Shown here in pieces: positions 9,148-18,001 of a stretch of 59,239 bases of DNA; the stretch's first letter is position 1, and each line of letters starts with the position of its first letter. Under the pieces are notes generated by a model, which worked only from the letters and a program-made list of their open reading frames with translations, had not been told where the DNA came from and searched no databases. Source of the stretch: an uncultured Verrucomicrobiota bacterium (GTDB lineage Bacteria > Verrucomicrobiota > Verrucomicrobiia > Opitutales > Seribacteraceae); the NCBI GenBank assembly GCA_902580225.1, contig CACHJU010000010.1, positions 1 through 59,239 on the forward strand. The letters run 5' to 3'. A program made the position numbers and the translations under genes.

Positions 9148-10371
9148 ATGGAATTGATAATGAAATTCGGACTAGGCTTATTTTTTATATTTTCTTCATC
9201 AGTTTTGGCGGAGAAGAATAAGCTATCGGCACCTATGGTTAAAAACGCGTGGGGAAACCTCTATGGCTTTCATCAGTCCAGAGCACACTATCGAATTGGA
9301 AAGACATATCTGGCCTGGGTGGGGCCCGACAACCATCCTTTTGTTTCTGATTATGATCATAAGAAGAAGGAATGGGCAGATCATCAGCGGGTCGGAACGA
9401 ACCTGATTTCACCACTGGACTACCACGGTAATCCCTCCATTTTGGTTGATCAGAAAGGTTTGTTGCATGTGTTTTATGGGGGGCACAATCGGAAGATGCG
9501 CTACAGTAGATCTTCAAAGGCATTGAGAAACAGTGATTGGGTCGATTACACATCGCGTATCCCTTATACCGAGAGCACCTATCCGCAACTTTTCGAAATG
9601 TCCGACGGTACGATTTATTGTTTTTATCGTCGGAGAACTCACCGGGGAAACTGGTCTTACTTCACAACTCGGGATAATGGAATGAACTGGTCGAAGGAGG
9701 TGCATGTGCTCGATGGACGATCTCCTCCCGGGAATGGTTGGTACGCCGCTTTCTCCAAGGATCCCAATCGGGATCATATTCATCTGTTATTTCTATGGCA
9801 TGCCTCCAACGACAAACTGCCCGACAGTCGACGAAATTTGTACTATATTCAAATGGAACACTCTACGGGAAAATGGACAGGCAATGAGAACGAAAAGCTC
9901 ACCCTTCCTTTATCATTTAGGGAAGCCAATGAAAAGGTAATGATATTTGATTCCAAGAACAAATACAGCTCCATACCTCAGCTTTGGCTCACATCAGATG
10001 GACGGCCCGTTGGACTCAATCGAATCAGCGACAAAGACGGGGTAATAGCCCGGCACCTTCATGTGTGGACAGGTGAGTTATGGCGGAGCCAAAAGGTACC
10101 CATCGATGTAATTCTTAAACCTACCAAAAAAAAATGGATAGGGTTTCGCTCCCGAAGTGGAACTGTGCAAAAGTTTACCAGTTCGGATGAAGGGACCCAT
10201 TGGGTTCCGGGTGAAATTATTTTGAAGACTGAGGGTGAACAAAAACTCAATGCACTTTTTGCCAATGCTCACCCGGATGCGGTTTTGGCAATCATTGACC
10301 AAGTTGATGCAAAGGGGATTCCCGGTAAGCAACGATTATGGATCTGGGGTAAATCCGGATTTTTAAAGTAA
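9148..10371 (+). CDS. Secreted BNR_4-type beta-propeller, possible polysaccharide lyase
   Basis: A 407-residue secreted protein with signal peptide to about residue 21 (a second ATG at 9160 would trim four residues). Repeated phrases of the type GNPSILVDQKGLLHVFYGG, LFEMSDGTIYCFYRR and WYAAFSKDPNRDHIHLLFLW are the blades of a BNR/sialidase-like propeller. This is the fold of the BNR_4 family, which includes ulvan-type polysaccharide lyases, as well as proteins of unknown function. Conserved Tyr, His and Arg residues are present (YHGN, GGHNRK, YRRRTHRG), but I cannot assign catalytic roles. Last gene of a plus-strand run with two sulfatases, and convergent with a DUF1080 gene. One of the few candidates here for backbone cleavage. 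Confidence 0.72.
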   Translation: MELIMKFGLGLFFIFSSSVLAEKNKLSAPMVKNAWGNLYGFHQSRAHYRIGKTYLAWVGPDNHPFVSDYDHKKKEWADHQRVGTNLISPLDYHGNPSILVDQKGLLHVFYGGHNRKMRYSRSSKALRNSDWVDYTSRIPYTESTYPQLFEMSDGTIYCFYRRRTHRGNWSYFTTRDNGMNWSKEVHVLDGRSPPGNGWYAAFSKDPNRDHIHLLFLWHASNDKLPDSRRNLYYIQMEHSTGKWTGNENEKLTLPLSFREANEKVMIFDSKNKYSSIPQLWLTSDGRPVGLNRISDKDGVIARHLHVWTGELWRSQKVPIDVILKPTKKKWIGFRSRSGTVQKFTSSDEGTHWVPGEIILKTEGEQKLNALFANAHPDAVLAIIDQVDAKGIPGKQRLWIWGKSGFLK

Positions 10372-10383
10372 GAGGAATACGCT

Positions 10384-11004
10384 CTACTTTTTCCGGGGAA
10401 GTTCCAGAATCGTGATATTCTTGAACTTAACTGGTGCTCCATGCCCACAGAAACAGATATGTCCACTCCGTCGCTTAGCTCCCTTATGCTTGGGCTTCGC
10501 TATATTGATCTCATCCAGATTTGCATCCAAAATTTCAGTGCCGTTAAGAACAACTTTAACGCTTGGTCCGTTCACCGTAACCTGCTGCCGGTTCCATTCA
10601 CCCGCAGGCTTAAGGTGTCCCCGCTTGGCGGCTTTTAATTTATAGAGGGAGCCGTGGTACTGGGAATCAATTAGTTTCTCATACTTAGGATGGTGGTTGT
10701 CCAAAATCTGCAGTTCCATTCCGGCCCCGGAAGGTCCGCCCGATCCGGGATAGTGAATGCCCAGACCATTGTTTCCACCGGGAGGAAGAAGAAATTCGAA
10801 TTCAAAGACATAGTTGGTATACTGCTTTTCAGTCACAAGATTCGCTCCCTTGCAAACAATTGCCCCGTCCTCAATCACATAGTTTCCGCCCTTCCATCCA
10901 GTCAGATCCTTCCCGTTGAAAAGGGAAACGGGCTTGGCACTGACTATAAAAAACGGAAAATAGAGAAGGAATAAAGTAACTAATAATTTTAGATCAAATT
11001 TCAT
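10384..11004 (-). CDS. Secreted DUF1080 protein
   Basis: A compact 206-residue member consisting of a signal peptide (about 1-23) and one DUF1080 jelly-roll. Family hallmarks are SLFNGKDLTGWKGG at the domain start, the FEFEFLLPPGGNNGLGIHYP strand pair, MELQILDNHHPKY, and VKFKNITILEL at the end. The role is binding or hydrolysis of a (possibly oxidised) disaccharide, not proven. It lies 27 bp downstream of the DUF1501 gene on the same strand, so it probably ends an operon running DUF1549/1553, DUF1501, DUF1080. Confidence 0.87.
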   Translation of the reverse strand: MKFDLKLLVTLFLLYFPFFIVSAKPVSLFNGKDLTGWKGGNYVIEDGAIVCKGANLVTEKQYTNYVFEFEFLLPPGGNNGLGIHYPGSGGPSGAGMELQILDNHHPKYEKLIDSQYHGSLYKLKAAKRGHLKPAGEWNRQQVTVNGPSVKVVLNGTEILDANLDEINIAKPKHKGAKRRSGHICFCGHGAPVKFKNITILELPRKK

Positions 11005-11031
11005 ACATTAAGAATTTTAAGGATTACCAGA

Positions 11032-12486
11032 TTAAGCAAGAATATCCGTGATCACATGGCCATGAACATCGGTGAGGCGCCGATCGATCGAGTTGTGCCG
11101 CACCGTCAATCGCTCGTGATCAAATCCAAGTTGGTGAAGCATGGTGGCGTAAGTATCGTACACGGTTGTGGGATTCTTTCGGTCTAGTGGTTTGTATCCC
11201 CAATGATCGCTCTCCCCGTGAGTCATTCCCGCTTGAAAGCCCCCTCCGGCAAACCAGTTGGTAAACACGAAGGGATTGTGATCCCTCCCCTTGCTTCCCT
11301 GACTACTGGGCATCCGTCCAAACTCCGTGGTCCAGTGAATAATGGTATCCTCAAGCAAACCGCGTTGCTTTAAATCCTTAATCAGACCAGCCGTCCCGCG
11401 GGCCATACCGAGAGAAAGAGATGGGTGATCCCGAGTCATGTCCTCATGGCTATCCCAGTTACGACGCGGGAATCCATTATCATTCCCGCTCCACACCTGA
11501 ATAAAACGAACGCCCCGCTCGATCAGCCTTCTGGCGATCAGGCATTTTCTGCCAAAGTATTCAGTCTCCTCCTCCGGATTAATCTCCTTGGGATATTGCT
11601 TTTTTGAATTTCCCAACCCGTACATTTTTAAAATATGGTTAGGCTCTTGGGAAAGATCCAAGGCATCCGTGGCCGACAATTGTAACCGGGCCGCAAGTTC
11701 GTAACTTCGGATACGGGAATCCAAACGTGGATCGAGCGGACGCTTTTGCTGGTGCATACGGTTCAGTTGATTAATGAGGTTTATTCCTTCACCATGACTC
11801 TCCTTGGTCACAAAATCGGCCTGAGGATGCAGATCCTCGATCGGATTCGACCGCTGGGGAAAAATGGTGGTTCCCTGCGTGTGCGTCGGTAGAAATGCAC
11901 TCCCCCAGTTCTTGGAGCCATTGGAAGCAAACCCGCGATGATCCGGTAGCACTACAAAAGCCGGTAAATCCTCATTTTCCGAACCCAACGCATAGCTCAC
12001 CCAGGAACCGGCACCGGGGAACCCGGGCAATTGAAAACCTGTGGACTGTAAGTAGGTGGCCTGACTATGCACCCCCGTCTTCCCCACCATGTTATGCACG
12101 AATGAAATATCATCGACCACTTCCCCGAGAGGCTCCACGATCTCGCTCAGTAACTTTCCACATCGACCGTATCTCTTAAATGCGAATGGAGACTTCATCC
12201 ATGGACCCAATCCATTCTGAAAAGCTTCGACATGCTCACCAAAATCTGACTCTTCCCCATGCCTCTTGATCAGTTCCGGTTTGTGATCGAACATATCAAT
12301 ATGGCTGGCCGCACCGGCCATGAATAATTGAATCACTCGCTTAGCCCGTGGTGGATGATGCAGGCGGGCAGGCAAGCCCGTACCCGCCTGTAAAGGTTCC
12401 CTCGATAACAATGACGCAAGGGCCAACCCTCCCATCGTGGATTGAGAGACAAAGGAACGGCGTGAAATCGGAGATAAGTTCATCAT
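11032..12486 (-). CDS. DUF1501 secreted protein with twin-arginine leader
   Basis: DUF1501 proteins are alkaline-phosphatase-like folds of unknown activity, related in architecture to sulfatases and almost always paired with DUF1549/DUF1553 proteins in PVC bacteria. The N-terminus (MMNLSPISRRSFVSQ) carries Arg-Arg ahead of a hydrophobic stretch, compatible with Tat export, which usually means folding with a cofactor before export. FMAGAASHIDMFDHKPEL, WTTEFGRMP and KGRDHNP are family-typical motifs. The stop of the upstream DUF1549/1553 gene overlaps this ATG as TGATG, indicating translational coupling. A TTG one codon upstream is a less likely start. Confidence 0.92.
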   Translation of the reverse strand: MMNLSPISRRSFVSQSTMGGLALASLLSREPLQAGTGLPARLHHPPRAKRVIQLFMAGAASHIDMFDHKPELIKRHGEESDFGEHVEAFQNGLGPWMKSPFAFKRYGRCGKLLSEIVEPLGEVVDDISFVHNMVGKTGVHSQATYLQSTGFQLPGFPGAGSWVSYALGSENEDLPAFVVLPDHRGFASNGSKNWGSAFLPTHTQGTTIFPQRSNPIEDLHPQADFVTKESHGEGINLINQLNRMHQQKRPLDPRLDSRIRSYELAARLQLSATDALDLSQEPNHILKMYGLGNSKKQYPKEINPEEETEYFGRKCLIARRLIERGVRFIQVWSGNDNGFPRRNWDSHEDMTRDHPSLSLGMARGTAGLIKDLKQRGLLEDTIIHWTTEFGRMPSSQGSKGRDHNPFVFTNWFAGGGFQAGMTHGESDHWGYKPLDRKNPTTVYDTYATMLHQLGFDHERLTVRHNSIDRRLTDVHGHVITDILA

Positions 12487-15143
12487 CAATCAATAAAGGC
12501 AAATTCGCTCAGGCTGAACAGGGACCGGCAAAGATTGGTCATACCATGCTTCTCCTCATACTTTACTAGCAACTTATATTCTTCGGTGTTTGGCAGACGA
12601 CCGGTAACCAGTTCAAAGCCTGCTTTAATCTGATAACCGCTCCCTTTTCCTTCTTGAGCCAGTCGATTGGCAAAATGCTGTGACATCCCAAGCGTGAACT
12701 TATTGTTAAGCAGACTGAGTGCCTGCAACGCGGTCAGGGTTTCATTACGCCTCGGGGTACTTTGGGAAGAATCAGCACAATCCAAAATGGTCATAAAGGG
12801 ATTGGGCTGCGAACGAACCACGAAACGATAGATCGAGCGACGATGACTTTTCTGATCTTCGGGATCAAATTTGTGATAGTAATAGTGAGGAGAATGAGCA
12901 GTCTGCTCTAAATTAAAAAGGTAAAACCCAGGCCCTCCCATTTCCAGATTCAGTTTACCACTCACTAATAAAACTGCATCTCTCATTTCCTCCGCCGAAA
13001 GTTTTCTCCGGTTCATTCGCCAGAACCACTGGTTACTCGAATCAATTTTCGATTTATCCCCGTCCTCCAGCGAGGATTGCCGATAGGTTTCACTCATCAC
13101 TAAAAGCTTATGGAATTTTTTGAACGAACCTCCAGAATCACGGAAGTAAACCGCCAGCCAGTCTAAAAGCTCCGGATGAGTCGGTGATTGCCCGAGCGGA
13201 CCAAAGTCATTGGGCGTCCCCACAATTGGTTGACCAAAATGCCATTGCCAGACCCGGTTTACAATCGCCCGCCAGGTGAGCGGGTGATCTTCGCGGACAA
13301 TCCATTCCGCCAGAGCCGCCCGTCTCTCCGCTTCATCATGTACCTCCGGCAGATCAAACTCCCATTTTTCGTTGGCTAAAAGTGGAATCGTACCAGGGCG
13401 GACAGGATCCCGTGGTTGGTTAACTTCTCCCCGATGCAGAACATGGATCATCCGCGGCTTGCCTTTCGTTGGTTTAAAATTTGAGCGGGGTTTAAAATGC
13501 GAGGTCGCAGCGTAGACCATTTTTCCTTCTGGCAAGGCCCTGAGGCTTTTTTCCACTTCTTTCCGTTCCTTTTTTTTTCTAGCCAGTTCTTTCCTTTCCT
13601 TATCTGTTTGCAAGGATGAGAGAAATATTTCTCGTTCCTTTTGGAGAGCAAGAAGTTGTTTATATTTCTCCGGATTTTTGCTTTTGGACCATTTCCCATC
13701 CGTCAGGTTCGATTTTCGCCAACGAATCGGTGCTTCAATACTGTCCTTGGCGGTGACCTTTCTTCCCATCGCCAGATTTTCCAAATTTTCATCGAGGATC
13801 CTAAGTTCAGCTAATGCCAAAATATAATCGCTCTTTCTCTCCGCCAGTTTGGTTGCTTCAATTCTCAAATAACGGGCATGGGAATTTATGTTAAAGGAAA
13901 CAGGCTCAAGGCGTGGATTTGCAAAGTCTTTCTTCGTGCTGTCCACCAATATTTGATTCCTGGAAAAGTCTTCCTTATTCGAGGCAATAATTTTAAATCG
14001 CTTGGGAAATCCAAAACCCGCACCGATCCCGGCAAAATCATCGTAACATGCATGTAATAAAACTGACTTGATCTTCTGTCTCTTTCCCAGATCCACCTGT
14101 ACCCATTTTACTGAGTCAGGGTGTTGAACAATTCGACTGTGGTATCCATGCTCTGGCACCCGAGTCGCAACACCATGACTCTTCTTAAGTTTGGAGAGGC
14201 GGTCATCCAATTTCTTAAGTTCTCCCGCCCCTTTCTTTTTCAATTCCTTCTCTGCTATGGCGACTTCCCAGGTAAGAGTACCCTGGCGGATAGATAATTG
14301 TTCTTTTTTACGTGCCACTTTTGGATCGAGCCCGTATATTCGGTCCGCCTTGTCGACCGCCGCAAAAACCGACTGCAAACTGTAATAGTGATCCTGTCCA
14401 ATCGGATCCCCCTTATGCTCATGACAACGGGCACACTGGATGGTGGTGGCACAAAAACTATTGAAGACATTGGATACCATATCATCCCTATCCAGATTAC
14501 GTGCCACTTTACCATCAGTCTTGGATTCAGGTACTTCCACATGTCCGATAAAATCCCATGGCCCTGCTGCTAAAAAACCAAGACCCAGAATCCCATCTTC
14601 CGTGTCCGGATAGATAAAATCACCCGCGATCTGCTCCTTCACAAATTGGGCGTAGGGTTTATCCTGATTGAAAGAGCGAATCACATAGTCCCGGTAGGGC
14701 CAGGCATGGGGGCGTAATTTATCCTTATCGTATCCGCAGGTGTCCGCATACTTGGCCACATCCAACCAGTGCCGGGCGAATCGTTCACCATACCTTGGAG
14801 ACGACAGTAAGCGGTCAACTAATTCTTCGTAGGCATGATCAGGATCAGAAGCATACTCCTTTTTGAATGCCGAAATCTCTGAGGGGTTCGGGGGTAATCC
14901 GGTCAAATCGTAGGTCAAACGACGAATCAGAACCGACGGAGAAGCGACCGAACCCGGGCTCAGATCATGGGCCCTTAATTTCTGAAGAATAAAGTGATCA
15001 ACCGGATTTCTCCCCCATTTTTCTGTCTTGGGAACTTTAGTTTGAAGAAGGGGCGTACGTGACCACCATTCCCTATTTTTCGAATGCAGTACGGATCCCG
15101 CTAGAACGCAAATAAACAGGAAAAGTTTAGCACCAAAAAACAT
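12486..15143 (-). CDS. DUF1549/DUF1553 secreted protein with discoidin-like insert
   Basis: An 885-residue secreted protein. After a signal peptide (about 1-21) it goes directly into DUF1549 (NPVDHFILQKL to about residue 260), with the typical CxxCH as CARCH at 237-241 in CARCHEHKGDPI. A discoidin-like (F5/8 type C) segment follows around 335-455 (VQVDLGKRQKIKSVLLHACYD, ARYLRIEATKL), then a lysine-rich coiled linker, then DUF1553 from about 590 (WRAIVNRVWQWHFG) to the end. Many relatives carry an extra N-terminal cytochrome domain; this one lacks it. Probable partner of the coupled DUF1501 protein in an exported, perhaps redox-active complex that contacts carbohydrate through the discoidin domain. 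Confidence 0.91.
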   Translation of the reverse strand: MFFGAKLFLFICVLAGSVLHSKNREWWSRTPLLQTKVPKTEKWGRNPVDHFILQKLRAHDLSPGSVASPSVLIRRLTYDLTGLPPNPSEISAFKKEYASDPDHAYEELVDRLLSSPRYGERFARHWLDVAKYADTCGYDKDKLRPHAWPYRDYVIRSFNQDKPYAQFVKEQIAGDFIYPDTEDGILGLGFLAAGPWDFIGHVEVPESKTDGKVARNLDRDDMVSNVFNSFCATTIQCARCHEHKGDPIGQDHYYSLQSVFAAVDKADRIYGLDPKVARKKEQLSIRQGTLTWEVAIAEKELKKKGAGELKKLDDRLSKLKKSHGVATRVPEHGYHSRIVQHPDSVKWVQVDLGKRQKIKSVLLHACYDDFAGIGAGFGFPKRFKIIASNKEDFSRNQILVDSTKKDFANPRLEPVSFNINSHARYLRIEATKLAERKSDYILALAELRILDENLENLAMGRKVTAKDSIEAPIRWRKSNLTDGKWSKSKNPEKYKQLLALQKEREIFLSSLQTDKERKELARKKKERKEVEKSLRALPEGKMVYAATSHFKPRSNFKPTKGKPRMIHVLHRGEVNQPRDPVRPGTIPLLANEKWEFDLPEVHDEAERRAALAEWIVREDHPLTWRAIVNRVWQWHFGQPIVGTPNDFGPLGQSPTHPELLDWLAVYFRDSGGSFKKFHKLLVMSETYRQSSLEDGDKSKIDSSNQWFWRMNRRKLSAEEMRDAVLLVSGKLNLEMGGPGFYLFNLEQTAHSPHYYYHKFDPEDQKSHRRSIYRFVVRSQPNPFMTILDCADSSQSTPRRNETLTALQALSLLNNKFTLGMSQHFANRLAQEGKGSGYQIKAGFELVTGRLPNTEEYKLLVKYEEKHGMTNLCRSLFSLSEFAFID

Positions 15144-15257
15144 GAATTAATTATCGAATTATCATATTATGATTTCAAGCATACAATAGGAAATTTATTC
15201 ATTTAGTTTTGGAGTTTTCCACTCGCAGAGAATCAAAGATTTCCTTATACAATCATC

Positions 15258-16313
15258 ATGCATGACCTACAAACCATCGTTGAACTCTCACACGAATTTG
15301 GAACGCCGGAATATGTTAAGGGCGGAGGAGGTAACACGTCCTACAAAAATGAATCCACACTTTGGGTAAAACCATCCGGCACCACTCTGGCCGGCTTGCA
15401 GGAGGAAACTTTTGTCACTCTGAACCGGGCCAAGGTCAACGGGCTTTATGATGTGGAAACACCCAAAGAATCTCATGCCCGTGAGGAACTGGTTAAAAAC
15501 TTTATGGGCGAAGCCGTTCTCAACAATGCCGGCCGCCCATCCGTGGAAGCGCCATTGCACAACATTCTTGAAACCAAGTTTGTGGTTCACACGCATGCAT
15601 TGCTCGTGAATGGGATGACCTGTGCGAAGGATGGCGAAGCGGTTTGCAAACGGCTCTTTCCCGATGCCCTGTGGGTCGAATACATCGATGCCGGATACAC
15701 TCTTTGCATGGTATTGAAAGATCGTATCGATGCCTACAAAGCGGAATTCAACCGTATTCCTAAGATCATCATGCTTAAAAATCACGGCATCTTCGTATCC
15801 GGAGATACCGCGGAGGAAATCCGGTCCCTTTATTCCAGCGTGATGAATCCACTTAGGGAGGAATATGAAAAACTCGGAATCACCGAAGATCTTGGTATCT
15901 CCGAGGGTACCAGAGACTCCGAAGCGGAGTCTACAATTCAGAAAATATTTGGGGAGGATGCCGCGTTCATTGAATCCTCTGGATTTTTCGAATGCGTTCC
16001 CGGACCGATCACCCCGGATCATCTCGTTTATGCTCGGGCCTTTCCGTTTTCAGATGAATTGACTCAGGCAAATGCCTACGCCTATCGTACAAAAAATGGG
16101 TTCGCCCCTAAAGTTGTCATTCATGGCGACCGTATCTATGGCCTCGGTAAAACCGAAAAGAATGCCGGGCTTGCCCTCCTTTTTGCTCAGGACGGTGCTC
16201 AAGTCCTTAAACTTTCCCAAGGTTTTGGCAGTGTCGAGTACATGACCGACCGGGCACGGGAATTTATCGAAAACTGGGAAGTGGAATCCTACCGGGAAAA
16301 AGTAGCCAGCTGA
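15258..16313 (+). CDS. Class II aldolase, sugar-1-phosphate type
   Basis: Cytoplasmic zinc aldolase (no signal peptide) of 351 residues. The N-terminal phosphate loop is GGGGNTSYK at 22-30. SxExxLH spans 95-101, the zinc ligands HTH are at 111-113 and a third His lies in KNHGIFVSG (176). The region after residue 230 matches in style the C-terminal part of the aldolase half of bifunctional rhamnulose-1-phosphate aldolase/lactaldehyde dehydrogenases (GDRIYGLGKTEKNAGLALLF), and the protein stops about where their dehydrogenase domain would begin. It would cleave a ketose-1-phosphate to dihydroxyacetone phosphate and an aldehyde; rhamnose or fucose breakdown fits a sulfated deoxyhexose glycan, but substrate is inference. 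It begins a plus-strand run. Confidence 0.85.
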   Translation: MHDLQTIVELSHEFGTPEYVKGGGGNTSYKNESTLWVKPSGTTLAGLQEETFVTLNRAKVNGLYDVETPKESHAREELVKNFMGEAVLNNAGRPSVEAPLHNILETKFVVHTHALLVNGMTCAKDGEAVCKRLFPDALWVEYIDAGYTLCMVLKDRIDAYKAEFNRIPKIIMLKNHGIFVSGDTAEEIRSLYSSVMNPLREEYEKLGITEDLGISEGTRDSEAESTIQKIFGEDAAFIESSGFFECVPGPITPDHLVYARAFPFSDELTQANAYAYRTKNGFAPKVVIHGDRIYGLGKTEKNAGLALLFAQDGAQVLKLSQGFGSVEYMTDRAREFIENWEVESYREKVAS

Positions 16314-16379
16314 TCCATGATCCGACTGATATTAAAAAGTTTTCAATCTCTCTAATTGTAAACTTGGCTGGATAAAAAA

Positions 16380-17906
16380 ATGAAGTCATCTCAGGTTATG
16401 ATCCTAAGAAATTGTTACACTTTTTTTACTCTCCTTTGTCTGGGCTATGTTTCGCACACCAGACTAGCCGCGACAAAGCACCCAAACATTTTATTTCTTT
16501 TTGCCGACGACCAACGGGCGGATACGATTGCCGCCCACGGCAACCCTCATATCCTGACTCCCCATCTGGACCGATTGGCAAAGGAAGGATTTAGCTTTCG
16601 TAAAAACTACTGTGCCGGCTCATTCAGCGGGGCAGTTTGTGTGGCCAGTCGAGCCATGCTGATGAACGGTCAGCATTGGATGACACTACCTCGTGAAAAA
16701 CCTCAGGCAAATTGGGGGTCAAATCGGACGCTCCCCGCCCTGCTTAAAAAAAGCGGAGACTACCAGCCTTTCATTATTGGCAAATGGCACAACGGAAAGA
16801 AAACCTTGGATCAATCCTTTCCCAATGGACGATCCGTTTATATGGGAGGTATGGCCGATCACACTGATTTTCAGGTGCAGGACCTGAAGAATGGAACACT
16901 CAGCGATAAAAGACCGGCAGGAGAATTCTCCAGTACTGTCTTTGCAAACGAAGCCATATCTTTCATCCAAAAGGCAGAAAAGGGAAATCCTTTCTTTCTC
17001 TATGTTTCTTTCATGGCCCCACACGATCCTCGAAACCCGCCCAAAAAATATCGGGAGATCTATTATAAGAATCGGCCTCCCCTGCCCGAAAATTTTCTTC
17101 CACAGCATCCTTTTCAGAATGCACCACAAGCTACCTCCGGACGAGACGAGGGCTTGGCTCCCTGGCCACGCACCAAAAAAATGATCAGCGATCAACTTTG
17201 TGAGTATTACGGATTAGTCACCCATCTTGATGAACAGGTTGGGAGGATTTTATCAGCCCTGCAAAAAAGTGAACATGCAGACAACACCATCGTTGTCTAT
17301 ACCGCGGACCATGGCCTCGCGATGGGCAGTCATGGTCTACTCGGCAAACAAAATGTGTACGAACAGAGTATGCAATGCCCCCTCATCCTAAGTGGCCCGG
17401 GGATACCCAAAGGGAAATCGAGTGAGGCTTTTACTTATGTGCATGACCTCTATGCCACGCTCTGCAATTTGGCTAAAGTTAAACCTGAAAATAAAATCGA
17501 CTCCGTAGATCTAACTGATATCATCCAGGGAAATGCCAAAGAGGTCAGAAAATCTCTCTTCCTGCCCTTTCAGGACAACCAGAGGAGCGTTAATGACGGA
17601 AAGTGGAAACTCCATATCTATCCGCAAATTAATCATCGACTTCTCTTCAATTTGGAGGAAGATCCTAATGAGATAAAGGATCTCGCCCAGAATCAGAATT
17701 TCTCCAAACAACAAAAAAGAATGGAGCAACTAATGATTGCATGGAGAACAAATCTCAAAGACCCCTACCCCATACAGTCGGAAAAACGATTGCCCTTCAA
17801 ACCCAGCTACAATAATAACATGAGAACACTGGACCGCTGGCAACCAAAGTGGATTCGCGAGAAGTATTTTGACGGACGGAACGATCCAGATCACGGTAAA
17901 AAATAA
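16380..17906 (+). CDS. Secreted family S1 sulfatase (CVASR type)
   Basis: Sulfatase of 508 residues with a longer leader; the hydrophobic core is at about residues 12-26. DD at 43-44 is followed by an insertion before the formylglycine motif C87-V-A-S-R91, where Ala replaces Pro, an accepted variant. GKWHNGKK, MAPHDPRNPP and TADHGLAMGSHGLLGKQ complete the active site. It ends in a basic tail (DGRNDPDHGKK). The arrangement resembles choline-sulfatase-like S1 members, but the substrate is probably glycan. Located 66 bp after the aldolase and 95 bp before the LamG-cytochrome fusion. Confidence 0.92.
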   Translation: MKSSQVMILRNCYTFFTLLCLGYVSHTRLAATKHPNILFLFADDQRADTIAAHGNPHILTPHLDRLAKEGFSFRKNYCAGSFSGAVCVASRAMLMNGQHWMTLPREKPQANWGSNRTLPALLKKSGDYQPFIIGKWHNGKKTLDQSFPNGRSVYMGGMADHTDFQVQDLKNGTLSDKRPAGEFSSTVFANEAISFIQKAEKGNPFFLYVSFMAPHDPRNPPKKYREIYYKNRPPLPENFLPQHPFQNAPQATSGRDEGLAPWPRTKKMISDQLCEYYGLVTHLDEQVGRILSALQKSEHADNTIVVYTADHGLAMGSHGLLGKQNVYEQSMQCPLILSGPGIPKGKSSEAFTYVHDLYATLCNLAKVKPENKIDSVDLTDIIQGNAKEVRKSLFLPFQDNQRSVNDGKWKLHIYPQINHRLLFNLEEDPNEIKDLAQNQNFSKQQKRMEQLMIAWRTNLKDPYPIQSEKRLPFKPSYNNNMRTLDRWQPKWIREKYFDGRNDPDHGKK

Positions 17907-18001
17907 GCGGGGAAACCTGCCGTATGGCTTGCGTTTTGCAGAGCCTGTTCCTAGGAAAAAGAAACTGCTTCCGAATTTCAAATATTTAAGCCCGGTCATT
18001 C

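Noticed and set aside
15288..16022. 244-codon minus-strand open frame opposite the aldolase
   Set aside because: Antisense shadow; the plus frame has the full class II aldolase zinc site.
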